A DNA stretch of 64,000 nucleotides from Shewanella sairae (lineage in GTDB: Bacteria; Pseudomonadota; Gammaproteobacteria; Enterobacterales; Shewanellaceae): NCBI RefSeq assembly GCF_023283535.1, contig NZ_JAKILT010000006.1, positions 62,001 to 126,000 on the forward strand, written 5' to 3'. Shown here one piece after another: positions 1 to 8,139 of the stretch (position 1 is its first letter; each line of letters starts with the position of its first letter). The translations under genes were made by a program, and so were the position numbers. A model generated the notes under the pieces. That model saw nothing but the letters and a program-made list of their open reading frames with translations. It was not told the DNA's origin and made no database searches.

Positions 1-788
1 GATAGCGCACCAGAGATAAGCATCACTACAATGATCAGCTTCTTGTAGCTAATGCCGCCGTATTCGGCTGCACTTGGGCTTGCGCCCATTGCACGAATGG
101 CATAACCCCAGCGAGTGCGCCACAGCAATGCCCATACAAGTACACAGCAGATAAGCGCAATAAAGAAACTTAGGTTCATTGGAGATTGTGAGAACGAGAA
201 ACCAAACCATGCTGCGATCTCATGGAACATTGGCAAACCCGCGTTTTCATCAAATACCCGTGATACTGGCGCCATTTGTCCTTCAAGTTTAAGTACGTTT
301 ACCAGTAGGTAAACCATTAACGCTGAAGCAATAAAGTTAAACATGATGGTAGTGATAACGATATGGCTACCACGGTACGCCTGTAAGTATGCAGGGATCA
401 GCGCAAACAGCGCACCAAACAACATACTGGCAAGCATGGTAATCGGCAGCAACGCCCAGAAAGGCAAGGTGCTATCGAGTGCTAAACACGCCAGTCCGAC
501 ACCTAAGCCACCCATATAGGCTTGGCCTTCACCACCAATGTTAAATAGGCCGGCAGAGAATGCCATTGCTACAGCCAAACCGGTAAAGATAAAGTTAGTC
601 GCGTAATAAAGCGTGTAACCAATGCCCTCTTGGTAACCAAGTGCGCCTCGTACCATCACCCCAGCTGCTTCTATCGGGTTGACATCAACCGCAATAAAAA
701 TACCTGCGGCAAACGCAAACGCAAACATGATATTAATCAGAGGCAAAACAAAAATGTTTACCCAAGATGGGATTTTAGAGTCGTTCAT
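1..788 (-). CDS. ABC transporter permease, BmpA/nucleoside type (3' end outside window)
   Basis: Partial gene; about 262 N-terminal codons are visible, starting MNDSKIPSWVNIF and running off the left edge. The translation is strongly hydrophobic with repeated membrane segments and contains the Gly-rich stretch FNIGGEGQAYMGG, typical of inner-membrane permeases of the carbohydrate/purine (BmpA, YufP/NupP-like) ABC importer family. Its ATG overlaps the stop of the upstream ATPase gene as ATGA, so the two are translationally coupled. Expected role: one half of the transmembrane channel that imports nucleosides or related ligands captured by the periplasmic protein at 2532-3533. A second permease would be expected just left of the window. 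The family call is firm; the substrate is inferred. Confidence 0.88.
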   Translation of the reverse strand, partial: MNDSKIPSWVNIFVLPLINIMFAFAFAAGIFIAVDVNPIEAAGVMVRGALGYQEGIGYTLYYATNFIFTGLAVAMAFSAGLFNIGGEGQAYMGGLGVGLACLALDSTLPFWALLPITMLASMLFGALFALIPAYLQAYRGSHIVITTIMFNFIASALMVYLLVNVLKLEGQMAPVSRVFDENAGLPMFHEIAAWFGFSFSQSPMNLSFFIALICCVLVWALLWRTRWGYAIRAMGASPSAAEYGGISYKKLIIVVMLISGAL

Positions 789-2401
789 AACTGACCTCCG
801 TTATCCGCAGCTAGCTCATCAGGCAGAATATTTGCCATCATCATTCCTAAGGTTTTCTCATCAGCCTTGCTGGCATCAATCTCACCCACAATATGGCCGT
901 CGAACATCACGATTATTCGGTCTGCAAGCGACATCACTTCATCTAGCTCGACAGATACCAGTAAGATCCCTTTACCCTGCTCTCTTAATTCAATAATGCG
1001 TTTATGAATAAACTCAATCGCACCGATATCAACACCGCGGGTCGGCTGACCAATCAGCAAAATATCTGGGTCTTGATCCACTTCACGGGCAATAATCAGC
1101 TTCTGTTGGTTACCACCTGAAAACAATGAGCTTTTCAGCTTAGGATCACGCGGTCTAACGTCCCACTCATCCATTAAGCGCTTACATTCAGAGGTAATGA
1201 ATTTTGGCTTATTAAATAAATGGCCGTTGTACTGCGACTGATTGTGATGGCCAAGAATGGCAGACTCTTCAGCACTGAAAGTCTTGATTAAGCCCATGAC
1301 CAATCTATCTTCTGGTATGTGACCAACCTTTAATTGACGCATACCATCGGCGCAAGTTGGGTTATTGGCATCAATCACCTTATCGGCAATCTTAATTGAA
1401 CCACGCGTTGGTGTGATAAGCCCAGCGAGTGCACTTAATAGCTCTGATTGACCATTACCAGAGACACCAGCAACACCTACGACTTCACCGGCCTTAATTT
1501 CAATCGACACATCTTTAAGGCGATCAACACCCATTGAATCGGTATAGGTAAGGTTGTGGGTTGAAAGCAATACTTCAGTTGGATTAGCATCGCTTTTTTC
1601 AGCTTGTAGGCGAACCTTGCGGCCAACCATCAACTCAGCGAGTTCTTCTTTATTGGTGTGAGCCGTTTCTCTGTGAGCAACCATTTCACCTTGACGCATT
1701 ACTGACACATTGTCAGTCGCCGAGAGGATCTCTTTCAGCTTATGGGTGATAAGTAAAATAGTGACCCCTTGCGCTCGCAAGGCATCAAAAATATGGAATA
1801 GGTGCTCAGTTTCTTGTGGTGTAAGTACGCCTGTAGGCTCATCAAGAATCAGTATTTTTGCGCCGCGATATAGCGCTTTTAAGATCTCAACCCGTTGCTG
1901 CAGGCCAACTGACAACTCCTCAATAAGGCTATCGAGTGGTACATCAAGTTGATACTCTTTGGCTAAACGCTCAAGCTCTTTACGCGCTTTTCTAAGACTC
2001 GGCTTAAGTAAACCGCCCTCTTCAGCACCTAAAATAACGTTCTCAAGCACGGTGAAGTTATCAACCAACATAAAATGCTGGTGCACCATGCCAATGCCAT
2101 AACTAATGGCCTCTTTAGAGTTCGCCAGCTTGCGCTCAACGCCATCAATTAGGATCTCACCTTTATCAGCGGTGTAGAAACCATAAATGATATTCATCAA
2201 GGTGGATTTACCTGCGCCGTTCTCACCGATAATACCGTGAATGGTGCCAGCAGGAATTTTTAAGCAGATATCTTTGTTGGCGTGAACAGCGCCAAATCTT
2301 TTGTCGATACCACGAAGCTCAAGTGCTGTGGGACGTTCATCGGATTTTTCTTTTGCGTATGTAGACATGGTCATAATTATCTCAAATGCCTTGTTCGACA
2401 T
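785..2401 (-). CDS. ABC transporter ATP-binding protein with two nucleotide-binding domains, nucleoside/sugar type
   Basis: Cytoplasmic energy-coupling subunit of a BmpA-type importer. Two fused ABC domains are visible. The first has Walker A GENGAGKST (about residues 59-67), signature LSVGLQQR and Walker B ILILDEPT. The second has the degenerate loop GVSGNGQSE, signature FSGGNQQK and LLIGQPTRGVD. This asymmetry is usual for RbsA/YufO-like proteins, where only one site is fully catalytic. At 538 residues it is slightly longer than usual. No good ribosome site precedes the first Met, and Met10 or Met12 (start near 2374 or 2368, GAG upstream of Met10) may be the real start. It lies between the binding-protein gene and the permease and overlaps the latter by ATGA. 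Confidence 0.92.
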   Translation of the reverse strand: MSNKAFEIIMTMSTYAKEKSDERPTALELRGIDKRFGAVHANKDICLKIPAGTIHGIIGENGAGKSTLMNIIYGFYTADKGEILIDGVERKLANSKEAISYGIGMVHQHFMLVDNFTVLENVILGAEEGGLLKPSLRKARKELERLAKEYQLDVPLDSLIEELSVGLQQRVEILKALYRGAKILILDEPTGVLTPQETEHLFHIFDALRAQGVTILLITHKLKEILSATDNVSVMRQGEMVAHRETAHTNKEELAELMVGRKVRLQAEKSDANPTEVLLSTHNLTYTDSMGVDRLKDVSIEIKAGEVVGVAGVSGNGQSELLSALAGLITPTRGSIKIADKVIDANNPTCADGMRQLKVGHIPEDRLVMGLIKTFSAEESAILGHHNQSQYNGHLFNKPKFITSECKRLMDEWDVRPRDPKLKSSLFSGGNQQKLIIAREVDQDPDILLIGQPTRGVDIGAIEFIHKRIIELREQGKGILLVSVELDEVMSLADRIIVMFDGHIVGEIDASKADEKTLGMMMANILPDELAADNGGQL

Positions 2402-2531
2402 TGATGAATAGACATTGATAAATAAACATTGATCAAATAATGATTTGTATGAAAATTAACTCTTAAAAATTGCCACTCATAATAAAGCTCCCCAGTCAGC
2501 AACTAGGGAGCTTAATCAATCTTAATACGGC

Positions 2532-3533
2532 TTAGTATTTACAAGTGTTGTCTTTCATGTAGTCATGAACAACAATTTCACCTGCAATAATTTTCTTAGT
2601 GATATCAGCAAGCTTTGCTTCCATCTCTGGAGTCACTAGTGCGCGGTTGTGCTCATCAAGTGCCCAGTTAACACCATTTTCTTCTAGACCACGGCTATCG
2701 ATACCCGCTACAAACTCGCCTTTCTGTGCATCTTTAAATACTTCAAATGTGGCAACACCAACCAGCTTAACCATAGAAGTTAGCATCACGCCTGGGTGGA
2801 TATAGTTTTGGTTTGAGTCAACACCAATCGCGTACTTACCTTCGTCTTTAGCCGCTTGATAAACACCAACACCTGTACCACCCGCAGCTGCGAATACTAC
2901 GTCAGCGCCTTTAGTGAATTGGCTCTTAGAAAGTTCAGCACCACGTGCAGGGTCATTCCATGCAGCAATAGTAGAACCCGTCATGTTTTGGAAGATTTCA
3001 GCATCTTGACTGATGAACTTAGCACCTTGCTCGTAACCACAAGCAAACTTACGAATTAGCGGAATATCCATGCCGCCAACAAAACCAATCTTGTTGGTTT
3101 CAGATTTCATCGCAGCAAGAGCACCTACAAGGAATGAACCTTCGTGCTCTTTAAACACAAGTGATTTAACGTTTGGCAAATCAACTACTGAGTCGATAAT
3201 GACAAATTCAGTTTCAGGGTATTTCTTAGCTACTTTTTCAAGCGCTGAGCCATACATAAAGCCAACAACAACGATTGGGCTAAAGCCACGACGGGCTAAA
3301 CGCTCAAGACCCTGCTCACGCTGTGCGTCATTTGAAGGTACGAATTCACGTACTTCAACACCTGCGCTTTCGTTAAACTTCAATACACCATTTTGGTAAA
3401 CAGCTTGGTTGAAAGATTTATCGAACTTACCCGTGGTATCAAATGCAACAGCAGGCTTGAAGTCAGCAGCAGAAGCTGCAAACGAACACATAGCTAGAGT
3501 CACTGCAGCAGCAGTAGCGCTCAGGATTTTCAT
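2532..3533 (-). CDS. BMP-family periplasmic substrate-binding protein of ABC importer
   Basis: A 333-residue protein with a Sec signal peptide (MKILSATAAAVTLAMCSFAASA, cut before ADFKP). It has features of the Bmp/PnrA family: the FDTTGKFDKSFNQAVYQNG start, the VVGFMYGSALEKVAKKYPETEFVIID-type core and the VFAAAGGTGVGVYQAAKD strand. In this family the protein captures nucleosides or related ligands and delivers them to the ATPase/permeases encoded downstream. It lacks a lipobox Cys, so it should be soluble in the periplasm rather than a lipoprotein. It is the first gene of the operon; 130 bp separate it from the ATPase gene, consistent with a separately stabilised abundant binding-protein message. 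Ligand identity is inferred from family only. Confidence 0.92.
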   Translation of the reverse strand: MKILSATAAAVTLAMCSFAASAADFKPAVAFDTTGKFDKSFNQAVYQNGVLKFNESAGVEVREFVPSNDAQREQGLERLARRGFSPIVVVGFMYGSALEKVAKKYPETEFVIIDSVVDLPNVKSLVFKEHEGSFLVGALAAMKSETNKIGFVGGMDIPLIRKFACGYEQGAKFISQDAEIFQNMTGSTIAAWNDPARGAELSKSQFTKGADVVFAAAGGTGVGVYQAAKDEGKYAIGVDSNQNYIHPGVMLTSMVKLVGVATFEVFKDAQKGEFVAGIDSRGLEENGVNWALDEHNRALVTPEMEAKLADITKKIIAGEIVVHDYMKDNTCKY

Positions 3534-4252
3534 TATTCTCGTCCTTATAAGGTATAGGTATTATTTTTTGTATTATTGACAGCTTTAAGCAGTAAAAGAC
3601 CCCAAGCTTAAAACCATCATTTAAGATCAAGAATCCGGAGCTTACAGCAGCTATGAATAGGATTACTAGTGCCTCTAAAGCCCATAAATCAACCAAAGAT
3701 GCCAAGTAGCTATTTGTACTTTTAATACAAAAAATCGCCTTAAGTTGCGCAAAATCACGTTTTAAACTGTATAAAATTAGCTTTGGTTATCAGCGGTGAG
3801 ATTTAAAGCGGATTATCCTAAAAACAGAACAAGCAAATAGGGAGGAAGAAAGACTTTTAGTTTTTAAATACATGTAGATAAAAAGATAGAGAAGTATGAA
3901 AACAAAGAGCTGACAGCAGCAACATCTTTAAAAATGAACAATTTCACGAATGAACAAAAATTACTAAACTTAAAGTAAAAACAACTATTTTTAAGTATCA
4001 AGTTAGCTAAATGGTAATTTTTTTACTAGAAAAACAACGATTAACCTAAGATTAAAAACAAAAAAAATTTAGAATTTTTTCGTTTGTTTGAGATACATCA
4101 GGATTTTCGTCGCAGAGGTCGCGACTGAGTCAGCTAGTTTTATTTGTAATCAGGCTTCGTTTGATGCGCGACCAACTTTGGTAACGCCACGACTTTAGTT
4201 GTTAGACAAAATTTAACTTATAGGTCAAACGCTGTGTGATAAAGCGCTAAAC
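3534..4252. other. AT-rich intergenic region upstream of the Bmp-type importer
   Basis: About 720 bases with no convincing gene. It must hold the promoter of the leftward importer operon. Long A/T tracts occur around 3870-4080. I looked for a PurR-type operator and found no convincing match. An open frame over 3463-3705 only extends antisense-like over the signal-peptide region and has no protein character. Confidence 0.5.
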
Positions 4253-4957
4253 TCACAACTTAACTAAGTTATTTTCATCAAAAATAAATAACAATAACTT
4301 TATGGTATTTTGAGCATCAGTTAACCCTCGATGCTGAGTTCCTTCCATACTATTGCCTGATATTTCTAAGGCTTTTTTTAGTCCTACCTGCGGCTTAATC
4401 CTTTGAGTTTTAGCAAAAGCTTTCTTTAAGTTAACGACCGTTGCAGGACTATAATTTTGAAGTTGGTGGAAATCACAATCTATATTTATTTGAATCAAAT
4501 CATAGCTCCCCCAAGAACAAAAAATGTAGTCATTATCAGCCGGTAACCAAGCTTGAAATTGCTTAAAAACCTGGCTAAAAACATCTTGGTTCACTAATAA
4601 CGATTGGGAGATCCCGGTGAGATTAACACAAAAGGAGCTCAACTGTGGATGCCTTACTGGACGCACTAATCGACTAAATTCATTAACGACCGATAAGGAA
4701 TTTGTGGTAAGTAACACGGCACCAATTTCTATTATCTCTCTTTCATTAGTGGGAATAGAACCATCTTCAGTGCACGTGTGTTCTACATCAATAATAACTA
4801 GATACTTATGCTGTTCTAACAGCAGTCTGAGACCGTCTTTTGTATATTCAAACTCCAATCTATACACCAGTATTTTGTTTAACCAATAGCGCAAACATAC
4901 TCGCAGTTCAGCACCACTGCAATTGTCTCTTAAGCTACATATCGAAGGATATTGCAC
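4253..4957 (-). CDS. DEDDh-type 3'-5' exonuclease domain protein (KapD/ERI-1-like)
   Basis: 234 residues. The exonuclease motifs are complete: Exo I VIIDVEHTC with Asp57 and Glu59, Exo II SWGSYDL with Asp153, and Exo III HRGLTDAQN with His209 and Asp214. This is the DEDDh set of RNase T/ERI-1/KapD-like exonucleases, which trim nucleic acids from the 3' end using two metal ions. The spacing and the acidic EREIIEIGAV stretch after Exo I fit the KapD/ERI-1 branch. About 50 residues precede the domain without recognisable features, so a later start is possible. It stands alone in an AT-rich stretch between an importer operon and small membrane-protein genes; no neighbour suggests the substrate. 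Confidence 0.75.
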   Translation of the reverse strand: MQYPSICSLRDNCSGAELRVCLRYWLNKILVYRLEFEYTKDGLRLLLEQHKYLVIIDVEHTCTEDGSIPTNEREIIEIGAVLLTTNSLSVVNEFSRLVRPVRHPQLSSFCVNLTGISQSLLVNQDVFSQVFKQFQAWLPADNDYIFCSWGSYDLIQINIDCDFHQLQNYSPATVVNLKKAFAKTQRIKPQVGLKKALEISGNSMEGTQHRGLTDAQNTIKLLLFIFDENNLVKL

Positions 4958-5092
4958 TTAGAAACTCACAACTTCCGACTAAAATCATTCAAACATGTTG
5001 ATGAAAATAGGTGAAACCAACATAAATGTAAGTTCTTACTCTGAGCATGGATGTCACGCCGGAGCCGTTTAGTAAAATCCACCTCTTAGAGC

Positions 5093-5308
5093 TCACTGTA
5101 TTGAAGCTCTTAATCCCTTTATTGAAAGAGGAATAACTGATGCCAATAATGCTAATAATAAGAATGTGGCAACATAATCTAGAGAAATTTTTCCAAATTG
5201 AACAAACAAGATATACATTGAATTAAAAGTGAAATAACCTGAAATAAAGATTGGTAAAATCCAAAGCATTATTTCTGCTTTTAGTAATAAATCTCTGAAA
5301 CTTTCCAT
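5093..5308 (-). CDS. small two-helix membrane protein, unknown function
   Basis: 71 residues with two predicted membrane helices (about residues 14-35 and 42-63) and a short charged N-terminus (MESFRDLLLKAE). An AAAGGG stretch lies about 9-14 bases upstream of the ATG and could serve as ribosome site. I recognise no family. It sits in a low-density, AT-rich stretch together with another small hydrophobic frame. It may be a real accessory gene; length and composition give moderate support only. Confidence 0.4.
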   Translation of the reverse strand: MESFRDLLLKAEIMLWILPIFISGYFTFNSMYILFVQFGKISLDYVATFLLLALLASVIPLSIKGLRASIQ

Positions 5309-5371
5309 GTAGTTGAGCCCTTTGCTTTAACATCCCCTCATTTTAGCGAGAGAAAATATTAGTAAATACAG

Positions 5372-5581
5372 TTAACAATCTATGTTTAAATACTTCTTAT
5401 GTGTTTTTAGCTCCCACTTGCCAAAGATAATCATGACATAAACACCACAAACTATAGTTGCAAGCATGACACCTATAAAAGGCGAGGAAGCGCTACCAAA
5501 GATAAGTATTCCTAGCGAAGCACTGAAACATAAAGTTACTGCACTTAACTCCATTCGATTGAGTTTACTTTTCAATTTCAT
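5372..5581 (-). CDS. small membrane protein, unknown function
   Basis: I take the internal ATG giving MKLKSKLNRMELSAV as the start (69 residues) because the part upstream of it (the frame is open to 5767) looks non-coding and is rich in Cys and Trp. The product has a basic N-terminus followed by two closely spaced hydrophobic segments and a Lys-rich tail, so it would be an inner-membrane protein. No family recognised. An AGGG lies about 14 bases upstream, which is rather far. Weakly supported. Confidence 0.3.
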   Translation of the reverse strand: MKLKSKLNRMELSAVTLCFSASLGILIFGSASSPFIGVMLATIVCGVYVMIIFGKWELKTHKKYLNIDC

Positions 5582-5831
5582 TTTGGAATATCCATCCCTG
5601 AAGTACCAAAGAAAGTTACCACATAACAGCCTATTACTATAACGTTCGTTAATCAACCAATCATTGACACCCACTGATAATGGAGTGGAGCAACTAGGTT
5701 GAGCCAAAGCAAAGTCGAGATAGCACAAATACCAAAGAATCCACATACTCGCCGAACCCTGAACCAACTTTCATGATGGCTCTACGGCACGATTTTAGCT
5801 AAAGCGTAGTGGTCAACTAAAATTTCAAATA

Positions 5832-5862
5832 CAAAAAAGCCTCCATCTGTAAGATGAAGGCT
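5832..5862 (-). terminator. Rho-independent terminator of fccA
   Basis: On the minus strand a 9-bp stem GCCTTCATC/GATGGAGGC (one G-T pair) with a 5-base loop is followed directly by TTTTTT. It lies about 80 bases beyond the fccA stop. Confidence 0.85.
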
Positions 5863-5944
5863 TCCTATTTAAAGGTTAACTTTAAGAGAAACTCTGAAGC
5901 TAACCTCTATCAAACTAACACTTCTAAGATTAGTTTTTCTTAGA

Positions 5945-7735
5945 CTAATTCTTTTTAGAATAAGCAGCTGCGTTCTCACCAGCCATTCTACCGAAGGTGA
6001 CGATATCAGAGATAGCGTTACCACCTAGGCGGTTAGCACCGTGAACACCACCAGTTACTTCACCAGCGCCGTATAGGCCTGGGATAACTTGCTGCTTCGC
6101 GTTCATGATTTCTGCTTTAGAGTCAATCTTCACGCCACCCATAGTGTGGTGAACACCAGGAGTCACTTCGATTGCGTAGTAGTTACCTTCGTTAAGTGCA
6201 CGAGGTAGGTTTGGACGACCAAAGTCTGTGTCCTTACCACTCTTAAGTAGGCTGTTGTAGCGTGCAACAGCTTCAGTTAGGTTCTTACCGTCGATACCTG
6301 TTTTCTCACCTAGTTTAACTAGCGAGTCAGCACTTGGTACAACACCTAGACCGATGTACTTATCAATCTTACTTAGAGACTTACGTACAGAGTCATCAAA
6401 GATTAGGAACGCAGACTTACCAGTTTGGTTCAAGATAGCCGCAGACGCTTTATCACGAGTCGTGATTTCGTTAACGAAACGCTTACCTTCACGGTTAACT
6501 AAGATTGCACCGTTACCACGAACCGCTTCAGTTACCATCACACCACCTTTAACAGATAATGTTGGGTGAGCCTGAATGTACTGTAGATCTGTCATCGCTG
6601 CGCCAGCATTTGCTGCTACGTCGATACCGTCGCCAGTTGCACCAGGTTGGTTAGTAGAGATAAAGCCTTTTAGCTTAGGATCAAGCTTTGCTACACGGTC
6701 GTTGTTCTTAGCAAAACCACCTGTTGCTAGGATAACTGCGTCAGCTTTAATCCAGTAGTAACCTTTGTACATGCCTTTAACTAGCAAGCCTTTAACGTTA
6801 CCTTTGTCATCTTTCAGAATTTCAATACCACGGGTGTTCATGCGCATATCAACGTCACGCTTAACCGCGTTATCGTAAAGCACTTGAATCACGTGAGCAC
6901 CAACACCAGCACCACCTGTTGGGCGGTGTGAACGGTTAGCTGAAGCGCCACCCATACGACCTACGTCGTTAAGGTCTGCGCCCATTTCGGTCAACCAATC
7001 AACAGAACCTTTAGAGTGAGAAGTTAATACTTCAACTAACGCAGGCTCGTTTAGGTCACGGCCACCTTTCATAGTGTCTTTGTACATAGACTCAACACTG
7101 TCTTTGATGCCTTTAGCTTTTTGCTGATCGGTCCAAGCAGCGTTCATACCACCAGCTGCAAGCTTAGCGTTACCACCAATCACAGGCTCTTTTTCAATTA
7201 GAATCACTTTCGCGCCGTGATCATGCGCAGATACTGCTGCAGAGAAACCTGCACCACCAGAACCAACAACCACAACGTCAACTGTGTCGCGTGGTGCTTC
7301 AGCTAATGCTGCAGCGCGGTCTGATTGGTCTTTTAATAATTCATCGATGCTTGGCTCGTGACGTTCCCACTTTTTAGTGTATGGCATGTCAAAGTCGAAG
7401 CTATGGCAAGAGTCACAGTAAACCATCGATTTTTCGTGAGCGCTGTGACATGAAGTACAAGACACATCGCCAGGGAAATGAGATTCGTGAGCGTTGTAAT
7501 GCTCATGTTTAGTTTCTTCAGCAACTTCAGCAAGTGTGCCGTGACATGCTACACACTGTTCGTTTTCGTAAGTTAAGCTGTCGTTTGAAAGCTCGCCATC
7601 TGGCATGTGGCAGCTATCACACTCTTGGTTTTCACCGTGGAATTCAGCTAGGTTGTCAGCAGCCATCGCGCTTGACATAAAGCCTGCTGAACCTAGAAGC
7701 GTTGCAATGCACACTGCTTTTTTAAAGTTTTTCAT
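5945..7735 (-). CDS. fccA: periplasmic tetraheme flavocytochrome c fumarate reductase
   Basis: 596 residues: signal peptide (cut after AMA, residue 25), a tetraheme domain with four CXXCH motifs (Cys39-His43, Cys61-His65, Cys93-His97, Cys107-His111), then an FAD domain opening [14 protein letters not shown] at about residue 154. Subtracting the 25-residue leader, catalytic positions fall exactly on those known for Shewanella frigidimarina Fcc3: His365 (QAHPTL), Glu378, Arg402 (TTRDK), His504 (VHHTMGG) and Arg544 (GANRLGG). The enzyme reduces fumarate to succinate in the periplasm with electrons relayed through the haems, acting as terminal reductase under anoxia and as a periplasmic electron store. 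Monocistronic, with its own terminator, and divergent from the sensor kinase gene at 8140. Confidence 0.97.
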   Translation of the reverse strand: MKNFKKAVCIATLLGSAGFMSSAMAADNLAEFHGENQECDSCHMPDGELSNDSLTYENEQCVACHGTLAEVAEETKHEHYNAHESHFPGDVSCTSCHSAHEKSMVYCDSCHSFDFDMPYTKKWERHEPSIDELLKDQSDRAAALAEAPRDTVDVVVVGSGGAGFSAAVSAHDHGAKVILIEKEPVIGGNAKLAAGGMNAAWTDQQKAKGIKDSVESMYKDTMKGGRDLNEPALVEVLTSHSKGSVDWLTEMGADLNDVGRMGGASANRSHRPTGGAGVGAHVIQVLYDNAVKRDVDMRMNTRGIEILKDDKGNVKGLLVKGMYKGYYWIKADAVILATGGFAKNNDRVAKLDPKLKGFISTNQPGATGDGIDVAANAGAAMTDLQYIQAHPTLSVKGGVMVTEAVRGNGAILVNREGKRFVNEITTRDKASAAILNQTGKSAFLIFDDSVRKSLSKIDKYIGLGVVPSADSLVKLGEKTGIDGKNLTEAVARYNSLLKSGKDTDFGRPNLPRALNEGNYYAIEVTPGVHHTMGGVKIDSKAEIMNAKQQVIPGLYGAGEVTGGVHGANRLGGNAISDIVTFGRMAGENAAAYSKKN

Positions 7736-7921
7736 CTCATTTCCTCGCCTTTTTATTGCTGCCTGCAGCAGCGCAAAAAGCTATCACGTTATATTCGACA
7801 GTCATTACGCTGTCTTAAATACTCAATTCGAGGTAATTGTCTGCCGATTACACAAGCCCAGCAACAGCATGTATTGAATAGCGATGGAAACTGAACACTC
7901 GATCACAGCTTGCAAAATGGC

Positions 7922-7939
7922 TCATGCAAACATGCATAA
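7922..7939. promoter_or_regulatory. palindromic operator-like site 1
   Basis: TCATGCA-AACA-TGCATAA, an 18-bp near-perfect dyad with one arm mismatch. It is a copy of the perfect dyad exactly 30 bp downstream. Probable binding site of a dimeric regulator; the protein is unknown, the nearby response regulator being the natural candidate. Confidence 0.55.
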
Positions 7940-7951
7940 CCACATAGGCAG

Positions 7952-7969
7952 TTATGCAAAAATGCATAA
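7952..7969. promoter_or_regulatory. palindromic operator-like site 2
   Basis: TTATGCA-AAAA-TGCATAA, a perfect 7+7 inverted repeat with 4-base spacer. It is 30 bp from site 1, i.e. about three helical turns, so two dimers would sit on the same face of DNA. Located 171 bases upstream of the kinase ATG and 217 bases upstream of fccA. Confidence 0.6.
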
Positions 7970-8139
7970 GCTTAGGTTAGCTTGATCACAAACTCCGCTC
8001 AGTAAGCTGCCATCAATGACAGAAATAAGAAAAGCCAGATAAACCAAGGACTCAATACGATTACTAGCCAACTTGAATTGCTTTAAAAGCGAGAAACCCC
8101 GCACAGTTATCTTGTATAAGCGCATGCTAAGATTCCTTT

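Larger units (their letters stand above)
7736..8139. promoter_or_regulatory. divergent promoter region between fccA and sensor kinase
   Basis: 404 bases between divergent start codons. It contains two 18-bp palindromes (annotated separately) and two isolated TCACA/TGTGA-type half-sites near 7905 and 7990 that could be partial CRP sites. No clean CRP or FNR palindrome and no sigma-54 -24/-12 promoter was found by eye. Confidence 0.5.

Noticed and set aside
3463..3705. 80-codon minus-strand ORF overlapping the start of the Bmp gene
   Set aside because: Overlaps the signal-peptide region in another frame, with low-complexity Cys/Ser tail; no ribosome site.
7890..8000. CRP sites in the fccA/kinase intergenic region
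   Set aside because: Only single TCACA/TGTGA half-sites; opposite halves match in two of five positions at best.
7736..8139. Sigma-54 promoter controlled by the NtrC-like regulator
   Set aside because: No GG-N10-GC arrangement with the expected context was found on either strand, and the regulator lacks GAFTGA.
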